From positions 1 to 20,141 of the forward strand of contig DMDF01000068.1 in NCBI GenBank assembly GCA_003446605.1: DNA of 20,141 nt. The letters are read 5' to 3'. This DNA comes from Anaerolineaceae bacterium (GTDB lineage: Bacteria; Chloroflexota; Anaerolineae; Anaerolineales; Anaerolineaceae). The stretch's first letter is position 1. Every line of letters starts with the position of its first letter. Of the stretch, positions 8,735-16,253 are shown piece after piece. Made by a program: the position numbers and the translations under genes. The notes beneath the pieces were generated by a model, which was given only the letters and a program-made list of their open reading frames with translations, had not been told where the DNA came from and made no database searches.

Positions 8735-8863
8735 TTTTGCTCCTTCTTACCGTACACCTTTCTCATAATTGTATCAGGTTCAAGTAGTTTATTCTTCATC
8801 ATTATATAAAAGCAGAAGTATTCCGTCTCCCCATCCATTCACTCAATTTTCAATAAACTTTAC

Positions 8864-9796
8864 CTACTGGTCCAGCCAATATCTGGCACCGTTTAAAAAA
8901 TCTTTCCCAGAAATAGAATTCTTCCCGGGCATCTGTACCTGCAGTAGTTTTATTGCACCAGCAGCAGTTCCCAGCACTGGGTATTTCTCAATGATGCCTC
9001 TCTCGCCTGCTTTGAGTGATACATCCGTTAACACTTCCACATCCATGATCTTCAGGATGGTTTCATTCCACTTTATAAAAGTTCCCGGCCAAGGGTAATA
9101 GGCTCTCACTTTCCGTTCTAATTGAAAAGCGGTCTCATCAGGATCCAGCAATCCATCCTCCTTTTTAATTAATGGCGCATACGTAGCACTATCATCTTTC
9201 TGTAAAATTGGATCAACCTCACCAGTCAGATACTGCGGTAATACATCCATCAACAGATCACGCCCCAGTTCACTAAGTTTTATCGATAAACTTTCTCCAG
9301 TATCATCATAGGCAATGGGGATTTTTCTTGTCTTCAGAATGGGTCCCGTATCCATCCCCTCATCCATTTTCATGATGGTCACACCCGTTTCTGCATCACC
9401 ATGGATGATCGCCGCCTGAATGGGTGATGCTCCCCTCCAGCGCGGCAGCAAAGAAGCATGTACATTCACACAACCCCATCGCGGTATATTTAATACCGCA
9501 GCGGGCAGAATCTGCCCATAAGCAGCGACAACGAAAACATCAGGCTTTATGGCTTGTAATGCTTGCACTACTTCAGGTTCTTTGCGCAGTCGGCGCGGTT
9601 CAAGCACTGGAATTTCATGGGCGGCAGCAAATCGCTTCACTTCTGATGGGACTACTTGCTTTCCTCTTCCAGAGGGTTTATCAGGTTGTGTCAGAACGAC
9701 AGCCAAATCAGTTCGATCATACAGAGCAGACACAATGGGAACCGCAAACTGCGGCGATCCCATGAACACAACTTTTACTTTTTTTATATCCTGCAT
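8864..9796 (-). CDS. fmt: Methionyl-tRNA formyltransferase
   Basis: Fmt transfers a formyl group from 10-formyltetrahydrofolate to initiator Met-tRNA. The 310-residue length is typical. The N-terminal formyltransferase domain begins with VVFMGSPQFAVP and contains the loop TQPDKPSGRGK that contacts tRNA in E. coli. The active site shows NVHASLLPRWRGASPIQ and DEGMDTGPIL, with Asn111, His113 and Asp149 matching E. coli Asn106, His108 and Asp144. The C-terminal OB-like domain follows from about residue 205, with the YYPWPGTF motif. The ATG at 9796 has only a weak ribosome site (GAAGAG directly next to it, AAGGA farther away). The usual partner def is not adjacent. Upstream is a promoter-like pair in the 117-base gap. 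Confidence 0.97.
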   Translation of the reverse strand: MQDIKKVKVVFMGSPQFAVPIVSALYDRTDLAVVLTQPDKPSGRGKQVVPSEVKRFAAAHEIPVLEPRRLRKEPEVVQALQAIKPDVFVVAAYGQILPAAVLNIPRWGCVNVHASLLPRWRGASPIQAAIIHGDAETGVTIMKMDEGMDTGPILKTRKIPIAYDDTGESLSIKLSELGRDLLMDVLPQYLTGEVDPILQKDDSATYAPLIKKEDGLLDPDETAFQLERKVRAYYPWPGTFIKWNETILKIMDVEVLTDVSLKAGERGIIEKYPVLGTAAGAIKLLQVQMPGKNSISGKDFLNGARYWLDQ

Positions 9797-9855
9797 CTCT
9801 TCAAGAATAGTCCTTGTGGTAAATATTAGATATCGTATTAAATCATGTTTTAAAT

Positions 9856-9884
9856 ATCATAAAAGTTTATACCTGGTAGATCAA
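9856..9884 (-). promoter_or_regulatory. Candidate promoter of fmt (TTGATC-N17-TATGAT)
   Basis: On the minus strand TTGATC (9884-9879) and TATGAT (9861-9856) are separated by exactly 17 bases, matching the consensus at 4/6 and 5/6 positions. The transcript would start near 9849, about 50 bases before the fmt ATG. The same stretch also forms a weak AT-rich hairpin (arms 9862-9870 and 9888-9897, one bulge) that might serve as a poor terminator for the upstream small-protein gene. Confidence 0.5.
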
Positions 9885-9913
9885 TAGATAAACCTTTTGC
9901 ATTCACTTCCAAT

Positions 9914-10159
9914 TTATTTATCTTTAGAGTGAATAAAAATCTTCTTAATGAACCACCAGATAAACAGACCGCTGAAGACTCCGAATAAAATCAGGGCAAG
10001 ATAATAAAAAAATTTCTCGCTTTTTTCCAGCGAGGTACGATTTTGCGGAAACAATCGTGCACTGAGATTTCGAATGAAACTATCATCCGGTTTTACCTGT
10101 ACGAATTTGCTTCGCAGGTCCTCTTCAAATTGTTGTGAATTAACTCCCTCTTTTGACAT
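9914..10159 (-). CDS. Small single-helix membrane protein, candidate anti-sigma factor
   Basis: The 81-residue protein has a charged N-terminal half (1-50, including the segment VQVKPDDSFIRNLSARLFP) and one hydrophobic helix at about residues 51-70, followed by a short basic tail. No zinc-binding His/Cys motif of the common ZAS anti-sigma domain is present. Its gene begins 6 bases after the sigma-factor stop codon, and its AGGAG ribosome site overlaps the last codon of the sigma gene, so the two are translationally coupled. Position, size and topology suggest a membrane-tethered regulator of the sigma factor. That role is inference from context only. Confidence 0.65.
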   Translation of the reverse strand: MSKEGVNSQQFEEDLRSKFVQVKPDDSFIRNLSARLFPQNRTSLEKSEKFFYYLALILFGVFSGLFIWWFIKKIFIHSKDK

Positions 10160-10165
10160 ATCAGG

Positions 10166-10738
10166 TTACTCCTGTTGTTCCTTTCCATCCATTCTATTAC
10201 GCAGTTGTAGTAATGTACGGTGATAAAGGCTCTTGATAGCTCCTTCGCTCTTATCCATAATGGCAGCGATCTCAACATTGGTAAGGTTGTCTACAAATTT
10301 CAAGACCAGTAGAAGCTGCCGATCAGCCGGCAGGGTTCTGATATTTTCCATCAGATGATTTATTTCTTGATCTTTGATCATTGACGATTCAGGAAGATTG
10401 AATCCCTGAAATTCAATTGTAGCTTCATCAATTGAAATTTCTTTTTTTCGACTGCGGTCGCGGTGCCAATTAGCCACCAGATTGTGAGCGATGCGATACA
10501 ACCAAGCAGAAAAAGGTACACCCTTATCTTCATACCGATGAATGTTATTTAATGCACGTTGAAAAACACGAGCGGTCAGATCTTCCGCATCATGTTTATT
10601 ACCGGTACGGTAATAAACATAGTTGTAAATACGCTGCACATTCTCTTTATATAACACGGAAAATGCATCTAGGTCACCCTCGATGGCTTTATTAAGTACA
10701 TCTTCCATAGAAAATTCTTGTTTTTCGTTATTTGGCAT
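10166..10738 (-). CDS. ECF-type RNA polymerase sigma factor
   Basis: This 190-residue protein directs RNA polymerase to alternative promoters. Region 2 spans about residues 20-95, with the core-binding block NYVYYRTGNKHDAEDLTARVFQRAL and the -10-contacting segment FSAWLYRIAHNLVANWHRD. A short linker follows (about 96-130). Region 4 spans about 135-185: LPADRQLLLVLKFVDNLTNVEIA, then MDKSEGAIKSLYHRTLLQLR, a helix-turn-helix for the -35 element. There is no region 3, as expected of ECF factors. The ATG lies at the end of an AT-rich 83-base gap shared with the divergent hydrolase gene, without a clear Shine-Dalgarno site. The product of the next gene is probably its regulator. Confidence 0.93.
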   Translation of the reverse strand: MPNNEKQEFSMEDVLNKAIEGDLDAFSVLYKENVQRIYNYVYYRTGNKHDAEDLTARVFQRALNNIHRYEDKGVPFSAWLYRIAHNLVANWHRDRSRKKEISIDEATIEFQGFNLPESSMIKDQEINHLMENIRTLPADRQLLLVLKFVDNLTNVEIAAIMDKSEGAIKSLYHRTLLQLRNRMDGKEQQE

Positions 10739-10821
10739 ATAATTTGAATTGTTTATTTAATATTATCATCATTGGGTATAAACCATTCACAATAAAAAAG
10801 GTTTCGTTTTAGGAGGACGTA

Positions 10822-11649
10822 ATGAACCATCAAACATGGGAGTGGAAAACTTCAAATAATGTAAAAATGTTCGCACAAAAATGGACCCCTGACAAATCCA
10901 TACAAGCTTCCATCATCCTTATTCATGGTTTTGGTGAACACAGCAGTCGCTATGCCAATATGGCAAAATTCTATTGCGAGCATCAAATCCAGGTGCTGGC
11001 TTTTGACATCTATGGACATGGTCAATCAGGGGGCATACGTGGGCATGTTCCTGATCAATTTACTTATTTCAATGATCTCGATGATTTTATAGAGCAAACT
11101 AAAAAAGATATGCTTAAAAAACCTGTTTTCCTGTATGGTCATAGCATGGGTGGCATGATTGTCCTCGCTTATGTTCTGAAAAAGCATCCCTCTTTCACCG
11201 GCATCATCACCACATCACCATTGATTGATACCGCAAAACCGATGAATGGTTTTACGAAAACTTTGGCAAAAATAATGAATAGGCTCGCACCCCGCATGAT
11301 GATGGATAGTGGACTTGATCGCAACTATCTTTCGCGTGATACAAAAATTGTGGACGCATATAATGCCGATCCCTATGTTTTTGGGAAAGTATCTACACGC
11401 CTGGGTGCTTTTATGGTCGATACCGAAAAATATATTCGCGAACATGCTTCTGAATTTGATCAACCCTTGTTGATGATGGTTGGCTCAGACGAAAGAATTG
11501 TCAGTAAACCAGAAATTGATACTTTCATGCAGTCAGTACCGCAAGGCACCTATAAAATCTGGGATGGCTATTACCATGAATTGCATAATGAACCGGGTAA
11601 AGAACAAGTGTTTGAATACACCCTGGCATGGATGCATGACCGTATGTGA
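10822..11649 (+). CDS. Alpha/beta hydrolase, monoacylglycerol lipase-like
   Basis: A serine hydrolase of the Hydrolase_4 (lysophospholipase/monoacylglycerol lipase) type, 275 residues, with no signal peptide, so probably cytoplasmic. The oxyanion-hole motif is HGFGEHSSRY (35-44). The nucleophile elbow is GHSMGG with Ser108. The acid is Asp223 in VGSDERIVS, and the catalytic His252 lies in GYYHELHNE. The YGHGQSGG loop and a cap region at about 130-200 are also typical. The ATG has a strong AGGAGG site 6 bases upstream. The gene is divergent from the ECF sigma factor. The substrate is probably a monoacyl lipid, but the sequence alone does not prove this. Confidence 0.9.
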   Translation: MNHQTWEWKTSNNVKMFAQKWTPDKSIQASIILIHGFGEHSSRYANMAKFYCEHQIQVLAFDIYGHGQSGGIRGHVPDQFTYFNDLDDFIEQTKKDMLKKPVFLYGHSMGGMIVLAYVLKKHPSFTGIITTSPLIDTAKPMNGFTKTLAKIMNRLAPRMMMDSGLDRNYLSRDTKIVDAYNADPYVFGKVSTRLGAFMVDTEKYIREHASEFDQPLLMMVGSDERIVSKPEIDTFMQSVPQGTYKIWDGYYHELHNEPGKEQVFEYTLAWMHDRM

Positions 11650-11692
11650 AGATATTTGTGATAGATTACCAAAAATCTCCTATAATCTTAAC

Positions 11693-11721
11693 TTGACCAT
11701 CATACCTAGAGACTTTAGAAT
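11693..11721 (+). promoter_or_regulatory. Promoter TTGACC-N17-TAGAAT upstream of the SHMT-GcvT gene
   Basis: TTGACC (11693-11698) and TAGAAT (11716-11721) each match the sigma-70 consensus at 5 of 6 positions with an ideal 17-base spacer. Transcription would start near 11728 and must cross the hairpin at 11779-11819 to reach the coding region. A second perfect -10-like TATAAT lies at 11681-11686, with TTGTGA 19 bases before it. Confidence 0.65.
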
Positions 11722-11778
11722 AATAATTGTCATGGTATTGCTATCCATATTATGCATTGATATCTGATGAAGAGATCT

Positions 11779-11819
11779 AAAAAACGCTTGTCTCTTTCTG
11801 TAAAGACAAGTGTTTTTTT
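11779..11819 (+). terminator. Intrinsic terminator hairpin between hydrolase and SHMT-GcvT genes
   Basis: ACGCTTGTCT pairs with AGACAAGTGT (one G-U pair), an inner CTTT/AAAG can also pair, and the arm ends in a run of seven T. A run of A before the 5' arm makes it usable from both sides. It ends only 26 bases before the next ATG, downstream of a good promoter. It could therefore terminate the hydrolase transcript, attenuate the following gene, or end a small RNA of about 90 bases. Confidence 0.85.
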
Positions 11820-11845
11820 ATGAGAAATTAGGAAGGAATTGATGA

Positions 11846-14800
11846 ATGGAAAAGAAAAGACATGATTTTCTGTTTCGTGAGGAATTGAGGAATATTGACC
11901 CCGAAGTCCTTCAATTAATTAAGCTTGAAGAAGAACGACAGGTCAGAAAATTGATTTTCATTCCAAGTGAAAGCACGGCACCTGCCAGCGTCCGATACAG
12001 CTTATCTTCGGTGCTGCAAAATTTATACGCCGAGGGTTACCCCCCGGAATATATGCAAACTCAGGATGAAAACCAGATTCTCGATTATGAACAGCAATTA
12101 GCCATATATAAGCGTTATTCTGATCCACGCTACTACAAAGGCGTAGAGTTTGCCGATGTGCTTGAATCACTCGCAAAACGACGCTGCGCTGAAGCATTCT
12201 GCCCTGATTCCATGTCTCCCGAGGAGCTGTTCGTCAACGTGCAGGCACTTTCCGGAGCTCCTGCTAACAATGCCGTTTATCAAGCGCTCATCACTCCCGG
12301 CACAACCATCATGGGGATGGATCTCTTCCACGGAGGGCATCTTTCACATGGATCCCCTGTAAACCGCTCCGGTAAACTCTATAACGCAATTCACTACGCC
12401 GTTGATCCTGAAACGGAAAAGATCGATTATCAGCAGGTGCGCGCACTTGCCCTGCAACACCAACCCAAGATCATCATCTGCGGTTATTCTTCCTACCCCT
12501 GGATCCCGGATTGGCAAGAATTTCGTGCGATTGCCGACGAAGTCGGTGCTTATATGTTCGCGGACATCTCCCACATTGCAGGACTGATCGCAGCCCGTGT
12601 GGTACCTTCCCCGGTTGGAATTGCTGACGTGATCACCTTCACCACGCATAAAACCCTGTGCGGTCCTCGCGGTGCCTGCATCGTCACCAAAGATGCTTCC
12701 ATCGCAAAAAAGATCGATAAAGCAGTGTTCCCTGGTGAACAGGGTGGTCCACACGTGCAGGTTTTTGCTGCCATGGCAACCACATTCAAAATTGCCCAAT
12801 CAGAACAGTTCCATGATCTTCAACAGCAAATTCTGCTGAACTGCAAAGCAATGGGAGATCAGCTTCAAAAAAGAGGGATTCGGCTCGCATTTCAGGGAAC
12901 GGATTCTCATCTATTAAATATTGACTGTAAGTCCATCAAAGGTGAGGATGGCGCAGTTTTATCCGGTGATATTGCAGCACGTATTCTTGACCTGGTAGGG
13001 ATTGTTGCCAATCGCAATACCATTCCAGGAGATGTTTCGGCGTTCAAAGCTGGTGGTGTACGTCTTGGAACACCCTGGGTAACACAGCGTGGCTTGAAGG
13101 AAAACGATCTATGTGAGATAGCTGATGTTATCGCAGACACACTGCAAGCAACCCATCCCTATTATTTACCGGGCGGCAAGAGTAAGGGTCTGCGTGCCAA
13201 GGTAGATTTCTCTACTTTCGAAGATGCCAAGACCAGAATTCGGACGATCGCATATCGCGCTGGAACAGATTTGCAAATCGAACATCATGGTTATCCTTTC
13301 TTCTCATACATCGATGATTATTCAGCTGCAAAAATAGATGAAACTACTTTCTCTTTGCGTGGAGAAAAAATTCGCTCCTTCCTGAATTATGCGCTGGTGG
13401 ATGATATCGAGCAGTTGAAAACAAACGAGATCATGCCAATTAGCGTAATGATTGATGGGAAAAAGGTTGCTATGACACTTGCCCTGGGTAATAACTGGGA
13501 TGAGTATTTTGCTACTCTTGTCACACAGGATGCCGGACCATTTGCCGCATGGCTGCGTGATCTCTCCGATGGATTTGTGCATTTCGATCCTGACCTGACG
13601 CGCAAATTGCCCGGACCGGTCATAATCAGCGAAACTACTTTACCCGATGATATGCATTTGATTAAACCATCCTCAGAAAATCTAAAACCATATCATATCG
13701 GGCAGGTAATTACTGGCAAGGATCGTTCCCTCCCAGAATTTGCCTGGAAAGAAAAAGACGATGATGTTCTAAAGCGAACCTGCCTGTATCAACAGCATGT
13801 GGTTGCAGGCGCACAAATGGTGCCCTTTGCCGGTTGGGAAATGCCGGTATGGTATACCTCCGTCGTCGAAGAACATAAAGCTGTACGAGCGAATGCAGGT
13901 CTGTTTGATGTTTCACACATGGGCGTCTTTATGGCAGAAGGTGTGGACGCAGTTGCCTTTTTAGATAGTGTCTGTGCGAATGATATTAGCGCATTGGAAA
14001 TAGGAGAATCTTGTTATACACATTTCCTCGATGCGGATGGACATGTCATTGACGATACCATCGTATATCGTTATGCGCCGCAGGAATATTTGGTCGTGGT
14101 AAACGCCTCCAACGAACATAAAGACTGGGCATGGTTCCAGGCGGTCAAAGATGGTTCAGTTCTGATTGAACGACATAAACCGTGGTCAGTTGCATACGGA
14201 AGAAATGTAATATTGCACAACCTCAAAAATCCCGCTGAGGGAAAAGGGATGCGTGTGGATATCGCTTTGCAGGGTCCTACATCAAGACAGATTCTCATTA
14301 AACTGGGATGGGATGAAGCTACCCTCAGGAAAATTAACGCTCTTAAACGCACTCAGCTCTGTGTAGGCACGTGGCAAAATACCAGCGTGATCATCTCCCG
14401 GACAGGATACACTGGAGAAAAGATGGCATTTGAATTATTCATCCATCCTGAAAAAGCACCTCTTCTCTGGGACACCCTGCTTGAAAAAGGAACAGATCTG
14501 GGCTTGAAGCCATGTGGCTTGGGAGCCAGAGATTCCCTGCGAACCGAAGCAGGACTGCCTCTGTATGGGCACGAAATGGGTGGAGATCTCAACCTGGGTG
14601 TGAACGAAGCCGGATTTGCTTTATTCGTGAAAGTTCATAAACCCTGGTTTATCGGGCGGGATGCTTATATCGCTTCCGAAGAGAAACGCAAAGGTATCGT
14701 TATCCGTTTCCGTTTCGACCAGCAGCGCGTTAAAATGGCACACTCCGGTGATCCAGTTATGGATGAACGAGGAAAAGTAATTGGGGTTGTGACCAGCTGC

Positions 14801-14989
14801 GCCATTGATAAAGAAGAATATCTTACCGGTCAGGCTTTTGTTGACAATAAGTATGCAGCGGAAGGTACATCGTTATTGATCTACCAAAACAAAGAAAACC
14901 TCGATGACGTTTTCTTTGATTCAATAAAAACTGGCAGTCGTGTTGCGCTTCCATCTTCGGCAACCGTAGTCAGCCGTTTTATGAAATAA
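11846..14989 (+). CDS. Fused serine hydroxymethyltransferase / glycine-cleavage aminomethyltransferase (SHMT-GcvT)
   Basis: A single 1047-residue reading frame joins two folate enzymes. Residues 1 to about 475 are SHMT (serine + THF to glycine + methylene-THF): MGMDLFHGGHLSHGSPVN, FADISHIAGL and the PLP lysine Lys269 in TTHKTLCGPRGA, then GGVRLGTPWVTQRG. Residues 645-1047 are a full GcvT, the T protein of glycine cleavage: FAGWEMPVWY, FDVSHMG, the Asp736-Asp737 pair in GHVIDD, RTGYTGE, and GLGARDSLRTEAGLPLYGHEM. Between them (about 480-600) lies a T-protein-like segment without the Asp pair. The SHMT part has about 26 extra residues between EGYP (63-66) and RYYKG (95-99), and Leu where QPHSG usually has His. 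GGAAGG lies 9 bases before the ATG. A PLP aminotransferase follows 29 bases downstream. Confidence 0.95.
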   Translation: MEKKRHDFLFREELRNIDPEVLQLIKLEEERQVRKLIFIPSESTAPASVRYSLSSVLQNLYAEGYPPEYMQTQDENQILDYEQQLAIYKRYSDPRYYKGVEFADVLESLAKRRCAEAFCPDSMSPEELFVNVQALSGAPANNAVYQALITPGTTIMGMDLFHGGHLSHGSPVNRSGKLYNAIHYAVDPETEKIDYQQVRALALQHQPKIIICGYSSYPWIPDWQEFRAIADEVGAYMFADISHIAGLIAARVVPSPVGIADVITFTTHKTLCGPRGACIVTKDASIAKKIDKAVFPGEQGGPHVQVFAAMATTFKIAQSEQFHDLQQQILLNCKAMGDQLQKRGIRLAFQGTDSHLLNIDCKSIKGEDGAVLSGDIAARILDLVGIVANRNTIPGDVSAFKAGGVRLGTPWVTQRGLKENDLCEIADVIADTLQATHPYYLPGGKSKGLRAKVDFSTFEDAKTRIRTIAYRAGTDLQIEHHGYPFFSYIDDYSAAKIDETTFSLRGEKIRSFLNYALVDDIEQLKTNEIMPISVMIDGKKVAMTLALGNNWDEYFATLVTQDAGPFAAWLRDLSDGFVHFDPDLTRKLPGPVIISETTLPDDMHLIKPSSENLKPYHIGQVITGKDRSLPEFAWKEKDDDVLKRTCLYQQHVVAGAQMVPFAGWEMPVWYTSVVEEHKAVRANAGLFDVSHMGVFMAEGVDAVAFLDSVCANDISALEIGESCYTHFLDADGHVIDDTIVYRYAPQEYLVVVNASNEHKDWAWFQAVKDGSVLIERHKPWSVAYGRNVILHNLKNPAEGKGMRVDIALQGPTSRQILIKLGWDEATLRKINALKRTQLCVGTWQNTSVIISRTGYTGEKMAFELFIHPEKAPLLWDTLLEKGTDLGLKPCGLGARDSLRTEAGLPLYGHEMGGDLNLGVNEAGFALFVKVHKPWFIGRDAYIASEEKRKGIVIRFRFDQQRVKMAHSGDPVMDERGKVIGVVTSCAIDKEEYLTGQAFVDNKYAAEGTSLLIYQNKENLDDVFFDSIKTGSRVALPSSATVVSRFMK

Positions 14990-15018
14990 AAACCGAAAGA
15001 CCAAAGGAGGAATATTCC

Positions 15019-16251
15019 ATGACAACATCATGGGACGATCGTTATGCTCAGAGAACCCAACGAATGAAGGGGTCGGCAATACGTGAATTACTGAAATTCA
15101 CAGAAGACCCGGATATGATTTCATTCGCTGGTGGGATGCCTGCACCGGACGCATTTCCTACCCAGGAATTCACCGCAGCATGCAATCGCGTGCTGCAAGA
15201 ACAATCTGAACAAGCGCTACAGTATGGCTCTACGGATGGTTATTATCCTTTACGGGATATGATCGCCAAACAATCGCGCCGTTACGGCATCGAAGTCACT
15301 CCAGAAAATATTCTGATCACATCCGGCTCACAACAGGCATTGGATCTGCTGGGAAAGATATTCATCAATAATGGGGACCGTATCGTAGTGGAAAATCCAA
15401 CCTATGTTGGCGCATTACAGGCTTGGAATGCCTATGGTGCTGAGTACATCCCTGTTCCGTTCGACGAAGAAGGAATGATCACTTCAGAGCTGGAGAAAAG
15501 CTTGCGCAGCGGACCAAAATTCATTTACGTACTCCCAAATTTTCAGAACCCCACTGGTGTCACGCTCTCCTTTGAAAGAAGGTTGCAGCTGATTGAACTT
15601 TCTGAAAAATATGGCGTGCCTATTGTGGAAGATGACCCCTATGGGCAACTCCGTTTTGAGGGTGAGAATCTCCCCCCTATTGAGGTTCTCGATAGCCAAA
15701 CCAGAGCACAGGATGGATGCTACTCCGGAAATGTGATCTACACCAGTACCTTTTCAAAAACCCTTGCACCTGGTATCCGCCTGGCATGGGTCATCGCTCC
15801 CCCTGAAGTTATCCAGAAATTAATCCTGGCAAAACAGGGCACCGATCTGCATACTTCCACTTTTAACCAGATGGTTGCATACGAAGTCGGGAAAGATGGG
15901 TTCATTAACGAACACGTTAAAACCATTCGCAAGATCTACCGGGAACGTCGTGATGTGATGTTGGATACACTGGAAGAACACATGCCAGAGGGAGTCAAAT
16001 GGACCCATCCACAAGGTGGCTTGTTCTTATGGCTTACGTTGCCCGAATGCGTGGATTCACGAGAACTGCTGCAACAAGCCTTAAAATTCAAAGTGGCTTT
16101 CGTCCCAGGTGTTTCTTTTTATCCTCAAGGTGGGCATGCCAACACGATGCGCTTAAATTTCTCCTATGCCACTCCTGAGATGATCAATGAAGGCATTGGT
16201 CGATTGGCAAAAGCCATCAAGCAATTCATCGCTGATAGCACTGACGGGTAA
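15019..16251 (+). CDS. PLP-dependent aminotransferase (class I, LysN/MocR-like without HTH)
   Basis: A fold-type I aminotransferase of 410 residues. It starts with the family hallmark for LysN/2-aminoadipate and related enzymes (ISFAGGMPAPDAFP). It has the SGSQQALDLLGKIF helix that holds the PLP phosphate, the NFQNPTGVTLS segment, the DDPYGQLRFEG strand with the PLP-contacting Asp and Tyr, and the PLP lysine Lys247 in TSTFSKTLAPGIRLAW. Near the end RLNFSYATPE holds the carboxylate-binding Arg. There is no DNA-binding domain. Substrates cannot be read from the sequence; branched, aromatic or aminoadipate-type amino acids are possible. A strong AAAGGAGG site precedes the ATG. It lies 29 bases after the SHMT-GcvT gene and is probably in the same operon. 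It converges with the kinase gene, with only 2 bases between stop codons. Confidence 0.92.
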   Translation: MTTSWDDRYAQRTQRMKGSAIRELLKFTEDPDMISFAGGMPAPDAFPTQEFTAACNRVLQEQSEQALQYGSTDGYYPLRDMIAKQSRRYGIEVTPENILITSGSQQALDLLGKIFINNGDRIVVENPTYVGALQAWNAYGAEYIPVPFDEEGMITSELEKSLRSGPKFIYVLPNFQNPTGVTLSFERRLQLIELSEKYGVPIVEDDPYGQLRFEGENLPPIEVLDSQTRAQDGCYSGNVIYTSTFSKTLAPGIRLAWVIAPPEVIQKLILAKQGTDLHTSTFNQMVAYEVGKDGFINEHVKTIRKIYRERRDVMLDTLEEHMPEGVKWTHPQGGLFLWLTLPECVDSRELLQQALKFKVAFVPGVSFYPQGGHANTMRLNFSYATPEMINEGIGRLAKAIKQFIADSTDG

Positions 16252-16253
16252 CT

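Noticed and set aside
8769..9098. 109-residue plus-strand ORF over the fmt 3' end
   Set aside because: It is antisense to fmt, with no ribosome site and a Ser/Pro-rich composition typical of shadow frames.
11480..11767. 95-residue plus-strand ORF overlapping the hydrolase 3' end
   Set aside because: Most of it is a frame-shifted reading of the hydrolase gene. Only its last 11 codons lie in the intergenic region, and these are treated separately as a possible leader peptide.
11728..11845. Glycine or tetrahydrofolate riboswitch before the SHMT-GcvT gene
   Set aside because: Only about 50 bases lie between the promoter start and the terminator. I see no conserved glycine or THF aptamer motifs there.
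12344..12799. 151-residue minus-strand ORF inside the SHMT domain
   Set aside because: It is antisense to the strongly conserved PLP region; its length is explained by codon bias of the sense gene.
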